Part shown: piece by piece, positions 36,401-47,265 of the stretch | Layout of the letters: every line of letters starts with the position of its first letter | How positions within the stretch are numbered: position 1 is the first letter of the stretch | DNA from: Rhododendron vialii | Lineage: Eukaryota > Streptophyta > Magnoliopsida > Ericales > Ericaceae | Assembly (NCBI RefSeq): GCF_030253575.1 | Contig: NC_080568.1 | Location: forward strand, 7,179,501-7,243,500 | Direction: 5' to 3' | DNA: 64,000 nucleotides | Position numbers and translations under genes: made by a program | Notes under the pieces: model-generated | The model's database searches: none | What the model was told of the DNA's origin: nothing | The model's input: only the letters and a program-made list of their open reading frames with translations

Positions 36401-36424
36401 CCTAACATGTGTGGGTTGACTTAA

Positions 36425-37600
36425 GGCATAACTAATTTTGCATCAGACATGTAACCATTGTATGCATTTGATTTTTTGACATATTGAAAACTCAGCGACA
36501 TTGGGCAAGGATAGAGAGATCCTTGTATTCACTGCATCCTCATAAAAAACAATGGATGAGTGTGTGTGTTTGAGAGAGAGAGAGAGAGAGAGCAAAGTTG
36601 CTATTCAGCTTCGGTTGCCCCTTTTTTTTCCTTTTTTTTCTTTGAACGTCCCCTCTTTTTCCTCGCTTTTTCAGCTTCCTACTTAATAAATCTTAGACTA
36701 CTTTTTGGTTAGTATATAAGCGAGTTTGGTAAATGGCTCAATCAATCTGCAGTTGCGCTTTCAATTCTTATTGTCGCACATTTGAATAGTTTGAGGTGTT
36801 TTCTTAAAAAAACTTTTACCGTTTTACGCTCCTACTAGTGCACGAGAATTGTGTTAGGCAAAAGGTCTACATTCGGTCTCAGAATATCATAATCACTCTG
36901 TAACTTGCAGAAGAGAAAAATGAAAGGAGAAAAATAATAATGGACTCTGCATTTTCATATACCATGGCACGCCAAAAAAATTTAACAATTAAAAAAATAA
37001 CATATTACAACCCCTAATTAAAAAGAAATTATTGGTCTTAATGAAGTAAAATTTAACAATTACAAAAATAACATATTACAAATAGTCTTATTGTCCTAGT
37101 TCAGACTGTCCAGCTAACCCTTATTTATATGTTTTTTTCCCTTATTTCTACTATGTATTTTTTTTCTTTTTTGTTTGACATTTTTTTTTATTTTTTGTTA
37201 GATTTGGGGTAAATAATATATGATTTTTGCACGTTTTCTTTCATATTAATTACTCTTGCACCATAAATATTTTGATAAGTTCTTTTAATTTTACTTATTA
37301 TCTTGTATTGTAATGTTAAATTTGCAAACCAAAGGTCCAAAGCCTTTTTTTTTTTTTTTTGAAGAGTCCAAAGCCTATTTAATTTTACTAACAAAAACAA
37401 AACAAATATTTTTACCGAATAAAATTTGATAGTTTTTCAAAAGTGAAAAAATAATTTTTTAAAAGCATGATTTTTTAATAAATTGATTTTTTAAAAAAAT
37501 TAAATATCTTAGTTGTTTACCTTTAAAAAAAGGTAAACAAATATTTTTTACCGAATAGAAATTGTTCAATTTTTTTAAAATTAAAAAAAAAAAGCCATTT
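36425..37600. other. AT-rich interior between minisatellite blocks
   Basis: A short GA run near 36570-36592 and several A/T homopolymers. No gene or transposase remnant could be seen in any frame. Confidence 0.4.
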
Positions 37601-37619
37601 GGCTTATTTAATTTTTTTT

Positions 37620-37927
37620 CCCGTGCCTCGTGCCGCGCCCTTTCGTGCCCATGTCGTGCCGGGTCGTGCCCATGCCCGTGCCCGTGCCTTGCTAGAACCG
37701 TGCCGTGCCGTTCCTGTTCACTTTTCGTGCCCGTGCCCATGTCGTTCCCGTCTACAACCGTGTCGTGTTGTGCCGTGCCAGGCCAACTTTCGTGTCATGC
37801 CTGTGCTATGCCGCCCACTTCCGTGCCCGTGCCCGTGCCCCGGGCCCACTACAATCGTATTGTGTCTTACCGTGCCAGGCCAATACCGTACCTGTGACGT
37901 GCCGTGCCCGTGTCGTGCCGGCACGGC
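37620..37927. repeat. GTGCCG minisatellite block 2
   Basis: Degenerate CGTGCC / CGTGCCCGTGCC units, more GC-rich than block 1. It ends at the target site of the hAT MITE. Confidence 0.8.
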
Positions 37928-38489
37928 TAGGGCTGTAAACGAGCCGAATCGAGCCGAATATTAGAATACTCAGATTCATTCGTTAAGTTTTTTAGCGAAC
38001 TCGAGCTCGAGCCGAACTCAATGAAAATTATGACGAGCCAAACTCGAACCGAGCTTGCCCAGGTTTGGGTCGAACTCGAGCTTGTTTACGAGCCTTAACG
38101 ATTCAATAATATCATATTTTTATGTTCTTATATAGGTCTAAAACTGCAAATAAAATTTTCATTATGTACATAAATATGTTCATATACATATAAAAAGATA
38201 AAAACATATACATAAGTAAATTTTTAGTAATTGTAAATGTTTAGACTTGTACAAGTTTTAAAAATTTTACTATATAACTATATAAAATCCCATTGATACA
38301 CATATACTTCAGGTTCGCGAGCCTAATCGAGCCAAATACTGCTGCGTTCATGTTCGGCTCATTTATGAAACGAGCCTAATATTAAGGTTCAGGTTCGGTT
38401 CATTTAGTAGACGAATCGAACTCGAACGAACCTTTACCGAGTCGAGTCTCGAACAGTTCACGAACGGACTCAGTTCATTTACAGCCCTA
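37928..38489. mobile_element. hAT-type MITE with perfect 8-bp target duplication
   Basis: TAGGGCTGTAAAC at the left and TTTACAGCCCTA at the right are inverted termini, and GGCACGGC is duplicated exactly on both sides (37920-37927 and 38490-38497). It is rich in GAGCCGAA/TTCGGCTC motifs. Same family as 782-1098 but longer (562 bp). It interrupts the surrounding minisatellite-bearing element and so is younger than it. Confidence 0.92.
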
Positions 38490-38582
38490 GGCACGGCCCA
38501 TTTGACACCTCTAAGTGTGCTATTGTTTTTAATTGGAGTAGCCCCAAATCCCGTTTCTCTTTCACAGAACTCTCACCATTTC

Positions 38583-38584
<2 letters not shown>

Positions 38585-38615
<31 letters not shown>
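38585..38615 (+). promoter_or_regulatory. GA repeat just upstream of the TTC38-like start codon
   Basis: (GA)n ending 12 bp before the ATG at 38627. GA runs in plant 5' regions can bind BPC/GAGA-binding proteins; this role is inferred. No TATA box is seen between the transposon end at 38513 and the start codon. Confidence 0.45.
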
Positions 38616-38618
<3 letters not shown>

Positions 38619-38626
38619 CAACGGAA

Positions 38627-38965
38627 ATGGAAGGAGAAGTGAAAAGGGACAGGTGGGGGTACGAGGTTAACACCTCGTCCGACGCTTGCATCTCTGCAAT
38701 CAATTCCTACTACCTTCAGGTCTCTCTCACTCTTCTGTATATATATTATAGTTGTTGTTTTCATTGGGTTGTACGTATATTGGTGTGAAAAATCTTGGAA
38801 TGGAATGAAGGTTATGGGCTACGGTAGAGAGCGATCGGTGATTCTTGAAGCTCCGGCCCACGACCCCAACTGCGTATTGGCCAATATATTGGCTGCAAAT
38901 TTCCTCTGCTCCTCCAATCCTTCTCTTGCTCCTTCTTATCTCCATGCTGCAAACACCCGACTAGT

Positions 38966-39035
<70 letters not shown>

Positions 39036-42000
39036 TCACTTCTTTTTCCTTCTTTTGCTTTTATTAGAATGTTCCCGTTAGTACGAAAATCATTTTTACG
39101 AAGAAACTTGTTGCGGAGCTCAAAACCCATGTAGATGGAGCTACGTTCGGCCAGCTGTCATAATCTAACTGCTTTCATTTTGCCATAGTTAGCCTAAGGG
39201 TCTAGTACTTTACTAAAGCTAGATTACTTCAGCAGGCCGTTAACCAGACAAGGATTGTGATTTTTTTCATAAGATGATTTCAAGAAAGAACCCTGCGTCT
39301 CTGCAGTATTGTTTTGGACGACAGAAAGTTGTGGTATTCGGCTGATCATCTCGACAGTCAATTATGCAGCAAATTTGGACCACTAAAAACCCTTAGGGGC
39401 GGCTGCTATTGCACAGACTGCCCTCTGCAGTCCAAAAGCAGACTGCAGAGAAGCCGGATTCTTCAAGAAAACTGATGCTGAAAACTGCAACCATAAATAT
39501 TTGTTTTAATTTTGTTTTAGGAGACTTATCATGACGTCCTCTGATTGAGATTGTGCATTTGGGCAGCAACAAGCCACTGGGTACGAGAAAGCAGTGTTTG
39601 ATGCTCTCAATTGTCTGATTTCACACGACAGGGATATTGATGTCGCTGTTGAGCTGTTCTCTAAGGTGAGGAGTTTTTTCTTCTGAGAATTCACTTTCCA
39701 TATTTACAGGAACATGATAAGTTCTGTAAGTTACCACTTCTGGTTCCGGACCCGGTCCCAAAAAATTCTTGTTTTCCTTCCTATTCGGTAATGCTTTCCT
39801 TTGGCTATACCATCATTTGCTCTGTTATACTCAATGGATGGATTCATTTCTCCTTTCGTTTTCTTCTTGTTCTTTGCCAAGGGATAGGTTCACGATCCCC
39901 ACCTGGGAAGCACTCACTATACTACGTAGACATGCTCATTCGCAATTACGACCCAATTAATCCCTCATTAGGCTTATGATCATCTTCTAAGGAATTTTGG
40001 GTTTTTGTTGGTTTGTTGCAAGTAGAATTTTTTGGTGTCTTCTCTTATTTATGGTTTGGTCAGCTGCTCTGACAAGCTGACCAATAGGCATGTTTATGAG
40101 TTATGTTGTTGGTGGAAATTTTGTTTGTCTAGGTTGAATAGTTTCATTTTGATTGGATAATCAGATCAGCTGTGATTAAAACTTAACGAGAATTCCTGTA
40201 ACTGCTTGATTCGGTAGTGTTTTTTTTTTCTTTTTCTGATTCGGTATTCTTATGTGCAATTTACAAAAGGAGTTTTCAAGGTTTGTGTCAGAGATGGTTT
40301 TGTGGGGAACCACTTGAGTCTAGTTCTTCTCCTTCTAGTGACTATGAGACACTAAATACGGGTAGGAATTTCATCGGAGATTAGTTAAATGGTTGAATTG
40401 ATATGACCTATAAATATTCTATGATCATGTTGGCTGTGTTTGGAACTTGGATTTGTGAAAGGAAAAGAAAACGTATTGGAACAGATGTTAAAGCATATTA
40501 TAATCTTTCGTATCTTGTTCCATTTGTAAATCACTTTGCCAACCTAAGATACAAACACATCCATATACATAGTCACAAAATTTCACATGCTTAAATGTTA
40601 TGCTAGCACTTAGAAATCCAGAACTTGTTTTCTCAGCTGTAAAACAGTTGAGTTGATAAGGACTGACTTTGGGTTTGTTTCTTAGTCCTCATTCAATATC
40701 ATTTTCTATTTTTTGCAGCTATTAAAAGATTTCCCAAGAGATCTAGTATCTCTTAAGATGGCTCAAGTTCTCTGCTTTTATATGGCTCGGCCTGATCTGT
40801 CTCTGGATCTTGTTGAACAGGTTCTGTTTTATTGCGAATGTAATTATGGGGATGATTTTGATTGATTGCGAAGATAATCATTCTTAGATCATGCTTCAAT
40901 GATCGCACATATACACTTATCTACAACATTGATATGCTACAAATATGTGGACCTGTGTTACTGAAGCATATGCCTTTTTTTTTTCCTTGATAGAGTTTTA
41001 GTTCATAAAGAAGGTAGTTCTTTATTTTTGATTAAATTTTGTTGTGATTTTCGGATTCTATAGGTTCTTCCCAAAAATGAACATGAAAATTACATACACG
41101 GAATGCTTTCCTTTGCTTTGTTAGAAGTTGGGCGGATGGAAGATGCAGAGAAAGCAGCAAAGAAGGGCTTCGAGATCTACAATGAAGATTCTTGGGCACA
41201 GCATGGTGTGAGTACAACCTATTAGCATCTACTTTCACTCAAGTGACTCTCAAATTAACCTTCCTTTCACCATCACCTAGGAAATTTTAGTACATTTGTG
41301 TTCTATTTCTTTTCTCTTTTGGTTTATTTTATCAAGCGTGGTATTCTTTGGATGGATAAAAATTCCCAAAGTTGGCCATGGTGTGTTTGTTGTCATAATA
41401 ATCGGAAAGGAATCTCTTGACTTGAATCGCTCTCGGAAGTGTTGGATTGTGGTTTTAGTTTGTAGGTATCCTAGTATTTCTTTCCAAGATTGGTCTTCAT
41501 GATACCACAATACATATGCAGCTCTGCCATGTTCTTCAGTATGAGTGTCGTTTCAAGGAAGCAGTGGAGTTCATGGAAGAATGCTCAAGATCATGGGGTT
41601 CTTTGTCATCTTTCATGTATGTAATTAATTCACTAAAAAAACTTACAATACAGTTTTCGGCAATTCATTTTTTTCCCGTTTAGATGGCTAACAAATGCAA
41701 ACTTCAGGTTCACACACAATTGGTGGCATGTAGCCCTTTGTTATTTAGAAGGTAATTCGCCAATGAGAAAAGTGCTAGACGTGTATGATCACTGTATCTG
41801 GAAGGAGTTGGAAAGAAGCGATGCAACGTCGGCGGAGGTATGTTATTAGGTTAGTTTGGGTCTTGGATTTCTCTAGGAGTTGTGGACGGAAAAGAAAATT
41901 AGAGAAAAAGCAGGGAGAACTCAGGTTCACAATCCCCTTTGAGTGTCTCCTCCCTCCGGAAATCCCTTCACAGATCCAATCACAAATTTAGCATCCTCTT

Positions 42001-44799
42001 GTCTTGACTCATTTTGATGTATTAGCGTTTTCTAGCTTTTCTGTATATAGGTGTACTTAAATGCTGTTGGATTGTTGCTGCGGGTGTATGTACGAGGTGA
42101 AATTGATATCTTTGGGGACCGTCTCAAGATCTTAGCAGGTTGTCTGACAGATCAAGTGAGTTAGTATGCACTATGCATATTGCTTTTTTCTTCTATTTTC
42201 AATGAGGAGACATTTGATGTTGATAGTCTTGTTCTTAGCTTTATAAGCTTATGAGGACTGGTTTTTGTTAGTAGATTCAGAGGTATTGCCATTCAAATAC
42301 TTTGTGGTGTTTTTGGCACTTTAGACTGTTTATTTTGGTATCAAAAAGGACACTGTTGGATTTGCTTCTGGCCCTCATGTAGTTGTATTTACCTGCTTTA
42401 ATCTATTTGGACCAGGGTTAGTCCTCACTAGCCTGATTTTCCCATAACAGTTGGGTTAGGAGCAAAATTTAGTGTGAGATTCATGTTGATTACCATGTAT
42501 TTGTATGCTATATGCCAGCATGTTCAATGCAACCACCATTCTCTTCCATGTATGTACTTTTTTTGTGGATTAACAATGTGCAACTAGGAAAAGCATGCAT
42601 CTTCATCATCACTAAGGGCTCGTGTAAAGCTTTTAGGACCATGTTTCCTTTTCTGCGTCTTTCTTTCGAGAAATAAGTAGGAATCAGCTGTAATGAGAAA
42701 ATATGAAGTTGGAAAGGATTTTGAAGGAACATATTGGAATATGATATGGAGAGCGGAAATGGCATGCCAAGGACTTGATTGGATTTTGATAGCTGAGATG
42801 AGCCTTCTGGTGACTTGCCTTTGGGTTACAGTTTATTATGCACATGTCTACCTTGATTATTTCCTCTGTTATTACTAAAACCCCAGAAGTGCGTCTGACA
42901 TTGTTCTGTGCGCCAGAACACGTGCTCTACTTGTTTTTTCATTTGGTACAGGGCTGAGTTTAGACACCTCTAGTCCTGTATCAATAGATCTTTGAAAGTG
43001 CCTATATAATGGCAGAAAAGCAGATTTCACAGAGTCGTGATTGGAACGATACATGTCTTTAATAGTTTTATGAAACATGATGTAACGATGGTTTAATGGA
43101 TTCACACATGTGGAGGAGAAATTTAAAGGGTCCTTTATTTGTTGTTATAGACGAGCAACATGCGAGCAATATGCCCTATAGCAAATTCTTGTCTATCAGT
43201 TTTTAAGGTTTGCATGCACTGCTACGATATAAATGCTCATGATGTCATGTGTCGTTCTTGTTCTTCATGGTTGAAATCTCATGAGAGCATATTGTGCAAT
43301 GTACTTAACCTAATTGTCCTCCATTGGATCGTGCCATGACAACTTTTAGGCATTTTGGTACATGGAGTGGCATCTTGATGTGTTGATAGTATGGGCCTTA
43401 GCTTCTACTGGAGCCTTTGATAAAGGAGAAGATCTACTTAAAGGCTTGAAAGACAGGTTAGGGCAATCTTGCCCAACCTCTTTAGTTTCTTGGATATAGT
43501 ATATTTCTATATATGTGTACTTTCACTGTGCATTTCCAAAGTTTAGTTTTGTTTGTGTAGAATTTCCAAGATGAGCAAGAAGAAACAGCAAAGAATGCAG
43601 AGAGGAATGCTGGTGTGTTTCGCTTGCTTTCTTTCGCCTTCATTATGATAATGTTTTTTGCTGACTTGTTTGATCACCATTTCATGTTTAATCATGGGCT
43701 ACTCCCTGCATTCATGTTCAAAAACATTAGAATTCTACAAAGTAGCTCAATATTTGGCTGTTTAATTGTGAACTTAGACAAAGTTAGGAAACTATATCAT
43801 GGTGGAATAGCTTGTTAATATGAGTTATTTGGAATCTTTCATTTTAAAGGATGGCTGTTGTCCAGTCTTCCTAAGTTGATCGCTTCTCCCTCTTAATCAA
43901 CCTTCCACCCTAGTTTCAGAAGCAACGATATCGGGACCTCTTATGTTTTCATTCAAATTGAATGTTAAATCTCTTCATTTGAAGTCCACGTCTATCCTAA
44001 CGGAGCTTTTGATTTCCTTAACCCCATGGAAGGTTTTCTCCGATTTCTAACAGCACCTTCTCTGCCAATGCTTTTTCCCCTGAAGAGGCTAGGATGAACG
44101 TCCATTGCTGTTTTGGACTACTATCAGGACAACTTTTCACTATGATAATAACCTGCAATCCTAATCTACAACTGTGAAAACCAAAGCCCATTGTAATTTG
44201 TTCATTATCGGCTGTTTTTTTCTTTGGTCTCAGCTTGCCGAAGCCTTATATCAGTATGGAAAAGGCAACAACAAAGAGGCATTGGATTTGCTTGGCCCAG
44301 ATTTTGATGCAAACTACTGTAAGGTACAAATCTGAATGAATCCGACTTTTCACCCTACGTATATTTACTATTTACATTGTCACTCGTATTTTGCCAGATA
44401 ATCGGAGCATCAGATGAACAACTTGAAGTCTTTAACGAAGTTTGGTACGTTTTGCTGCTGAATACCGGACAAGCTGAGAAAGGTACAATCGCTGTCCTTC
44501 CTTTCCTTTGAACTCCATGGAGGGGTATATTTCTGACTAGGATGCTTTTTCGTGCATAGCAACCGAAGTAATCAAGATGCGGGTAAAGAAGAGGGAAGGC
44601 GTTCCGTTCTTGTGGCGCCTATTGGTATGGCTCTTGCCTTTGGAAATAACTTAGTAGCCACATTTTTGCAGAATGTTGTACTGAATTGCATAATGGTGAA
44701 TTGTTGGTTCAGGAGAGAGGTTATTCCATGTTAGGGAGGCCAGAAGCTACAGCTGTAGGAGAGAAAGCCAAGTATTTGGAGACTGCATACTTCAATTAA
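38627..44799 (+). CDS. TTC38-like tetratricopeptide repeat protein
   Basis: Fourteen exons join in frame to 468 aa: 38627-38719, 38811-38963, 39567-39665, 40719-40820, 41064-41207, 41522-41616, 41708-41837, 42051-42155, 43350-43456, 43561-43612, 44234-44323, 44398-44482, 44560-44624, 44713-44799. All introns are GT-AG. The start MEGEVKRDRWGYEVNTSSDAC, helical TPR-like stretches (VLPKNEHENYIHGMLSFALLEVGR..., FTHNWWHVALCYLEG), and the length equal those of plant and animal TTC38 proteins, a conserved soluble TPR family without a firmly known role. TPR folds normally bind other proteins. There is no signal peptide or membrane segment. A TC/AC microsatellite lies in intron 2. An AATAAA signal was not identified; the transcript probably ends soon after 44900. 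The family is secure; function is unknown. Confidence 0.92.
38970..39034. repeat. Compound TC/AC microsatellite in intron 2
   Basis: (TC)n about 38970-39017 followed by (AC)n about 39018-39034, seven bases after the splice donor of TTC38-like exon 2. Length polymorphism here is likely. Confidence 0.9.
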
Positions 44800-45373
44800 T
44801 TGGCACGAGCATGTCTCGACGTGGTATTCCGACCTCTCGCCTTTCTTTATTTTCTTACCATTTTTTGAGAGGTGTAAGGTCAAAAACCAGTTCATATAGT
44901 TTGGTTTTGTGTGTAAATCAGTCGTGGATCAACTAATTCCTCCGGTTGTTATTAATGAATTTCTTACTCTTTAAAAAAAAAAAAAAACTAAGCCCTCCCG
45001 AGGATCGTGATGTATGTACTCATCCCACGAATATTGGTTGAATAATATTGGGGTATATCCCTAAATGATATGAATGGATACATAATGGTATGATTTTGAA
45101 CATAATTTTGCTGATACTCATTGGGCAGAAAAACCTCCCTCTCTCCCTCGGACCAATTATTAGATACTCCCGGAGTACCATATGAAGACCGTCAGCAGAA
45201 CTAGAGACCAATGAATGAAAGTATCCGCCAAAACTTACACAAGCACAATCAATCAAATAAGCACCATTCAGCCCAAAGGGTTAGTTTGATTGGTTGGTTG
45301 GTGGGTGGGTGGGTGAGTTTGCTCTTCACAATTGATCAGGGTTTGATTTTTGGAGTGAGATCACAAGAAAGTA
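44800..45373. other. 3' flank of the TTC38-like gene
   Basis: Probable 3' UTR to about 44960, then intergenic sequence with a short A-run (about 44974-44987) and (GGTT/GGGT)n near 45290-45315. No gene recognised. Confidence 0.4.
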
Positions 45374-45608
45374 TTCTTTCCGTCCCAATTTAATTGTTTA
45401 TCGTTCTATTCTAATTGGGTAAAAAATAAGTTACGTATATCTCTAAATCCGTAATGAATTTCATATCGAATATGAATATTGTTTGATAGATCTCAATCAG
45501 TTCTATAATATAAGGTTTTCAAAATCACATAAAACATTATACATTACGAGATATAATCAATTGAAAAGTGACACGAACTCCTAAGGACAATTAAATTTGG
45601 ACAGAGAG
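45374..45608. mobile_element. Stowaway-like MITE, copy 3
   Basis: Ends TTCTTTCCGTCCCAATTTAA and TTAAATTTGGACAGAGAG, flanked by TA on each side (45372-45373, 45609-45610). Reverse-orientation relative of 30591-30827. Confidence 0.75.
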
Positions 45609-45732
45609 TAATTTTTTGTGAATTTCTTAGTGTCAATACGGATAGTCTGCCTTTGACCGGATCAGAAAAAGAATTAGTTGAGGTAGCACGTAAGCTACCC
45701 TCGATAGCTCTGATTGTCGGCCAAAAAAGGAA

Positions 45733-45967
45733 AAAATTACAGTGTCGGGTGGGTACCACGCGGTGCAAACTTGGTGCATTCGAGTCTTCCATTGCATTTT
45801 TGGACAATTCGAATTTGAAGAGAAAACGTAGAGAAAGTGTTGGGGTGAAAGAAGATTAAGAATTTTAATCCAAATCATTCAAGAGTGTATTAGATGACCT
45901 CCATGTGCCGAGCAAGTACCACATGCGATGTACCCATTTAGCACCGAAAAATTTCTCGCCAAAAAAT
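45733..45967. mobile_element. MITE (family F), copy 1
   Basis: The left end AAAAAATTACAGTGTCGGG with GGGTACCAC and the right end GTACCCATTTAGCACCG with AAAAATTT are imperfect inverted repeats. Internal sequence includes TGGACAATTCGAAT. The open frames over it are not supported. Confidence 0.45.
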
Positions 45968-46099
45968 AAGCACCATTCTGTAGTGCATAGCACCACTGGT
46001 ATTAGCAACAGTAAGAAAGTCTTTTCGGCTGACCAAAACAAAGAAAAAAAAAGTAAGAGCTCGTTCCACAACGCAAAAAAAAAAATTTACATTCTAAAA

Positions 46100-46872
46100 A
46101 AGTAATTTCAAGCTCAAAAATTATGAATTTATTGAAATTTAAAAATATGCAATATAGATCTTATTTGAAAGATCTCATCTAGATCTTTTATACAATGCAA
46201 AAAAATTAAATTTTTTTTTTTCATTTATATTATTTTTAAATTTAAAAATATAAAATAAATTATTTATTTTTTAATAAAATTTCTGAAACAGGTCTAAGTC
46301 TTTTAGAGTTAAAATGATGGCAAACATGGAAAAAAAGGGCGTCGAGGGCCCCCTCCAATGCTGCAGTTTCCAAAACTTTGGAAGCCAGAGTACCAAGATA
46401 ATTTGAATAGTTGAAAGCAAACAAAAGAATCAATCAATTTTGATTAGAATAGAAGACTATATAACTACTGTTTCCTAAAGTCCAGAGTGTGGGCTAGACT
46501 TTCCACAACCTTGGTCTCCTCACTTTCCCACTGGACCGCGTTTTTTTTTTTTGGGACAGTTTTTTAAATACAAATCTGAAACATAGATACGGACATTAAT
46601 AATCGTTCGATTTACGTGGACTTTATAGCGCTCATATTTCCAACGGTTGCAATAGAACTGTATTTGAGTTTGTGTTTGAACCTTAACATAATCCTTAAAG
46701 AGTACTACTATTTGCATCGACGGTTTCCGTAGGAAAATCGTACCACGAAAAAAGAGTGTTTAGATCAAGCATCCTACACGCATCGAATGTCATTGATTCC
46801 CTACGTTTGCATTTTCGTTAAGTAAAATAGAATTTTACGCTTGCATTTTCACTCATCGCTCTTACAGAGAAG
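46100..46872. other. Intergenic, AT-rich
   Basis: No gene or repeat boundary recognised. Confidence 0.4.
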
Positions 46873-47098
46873 AAGTTTTTCAGTGTCGTGTGGACACTGA
46901 CCACGTGGTGCCAAACACGATTTTGGCGTACAAACGTATTTTGGACGGTCCAAATCTGTTTGGATAATTTTTAATGTAAAATTATCAAAACGCTCCCTCA
47001 AATCCAAACAAATCTAAACCGTCCTAAAGTACATTTGAATGGCCAAAATTCGTGCTCAGCACTATGTGACATGTTCCCAGCCGGTACTGAAAAAATTT
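46873..47098. mobile_element. MITE (family F), copy 2
   Basis: TTTTTCAGTGTCGTGTGG at the left faces CCAGCCGGTACTGAAAAA at the right. Inner arms ACGATTTTGGC and GCCAAAATTCGT also pair. It ends 168 bp before the receptor-kinase start codon. Confidence 0.6.
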
Positions 47099-47166
47099 TA
47101 GTTTAGGACCTTAGGTTACAAATGTGTATCATTTTCCTTTGTTTCCCACCTCCCTTATCTTCACTT

Positions 47167-47172
47167 CACGTG
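47167..47172. promoter_or_regulatory. G-box upstream of the receptor kinase
   Basis: CACGTG in the context TTCACGTGACC, 94 bp before the ATG, followed by a (TC)n stretch. G-boxes bind bHLH and bZIP factors; a role here is inferred from position only. Confidence 0.4.
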
Positions 47173-47265
47173 ACCACTCTTTCTCTCTCTCTCTCTCCTC
47201 AAACTAGATCCAGATTCAGATCTCCACCCACTCATTGATGACCAAACCACACTCTTCTACCCACC

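Larger units (their letters stand above)
35962..38513. mobile_element. Candidate element bounded by TAGAGGTGTCAAATGG inverted ends
   Basis: TAGAGGTGTCAAATGG at 35962-35977 has its exact reverse complement at 38498-38513, like hAT-type terminal repeats. Between them are two blocks of degenerate CGTGTCGTGCCG-type minisatellite (about 35990-36400 and 37620-37925), an AT-rich middle of 1.2 kb without genes, and a nested hAT MITE. No 8-bp target duplication matches, and both minisatellite blocks have the same orientation. The alternative is two separate decayed elements. The Cys/Arg-rich reading frames here are translations of the minisatellite. Confidence 0.45.

Noticed and set aside
35967..36424. 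Cys/Arg/Val-rich small frames resembling secreted cysteine-rich peptides
   Set aside because: Translation of the GTGTCG minisatellite in several frames; there is no signal peptide and the pattern follows the DNA repeat.
37562..37964. Cys/Pro/Arg-rich frames on both strands
   Set aside because: Translations of the GTGCCG minisatellite; both strands are open because of the repeat, not because of coding.
35954..38521. 8-bp target duplication for the TAGAGGTGTCAAATGG element
   Set aside because: The flanking 8-mers TTGGAGTA and AGTGTGCT do not match, so the element's integrity is left open.
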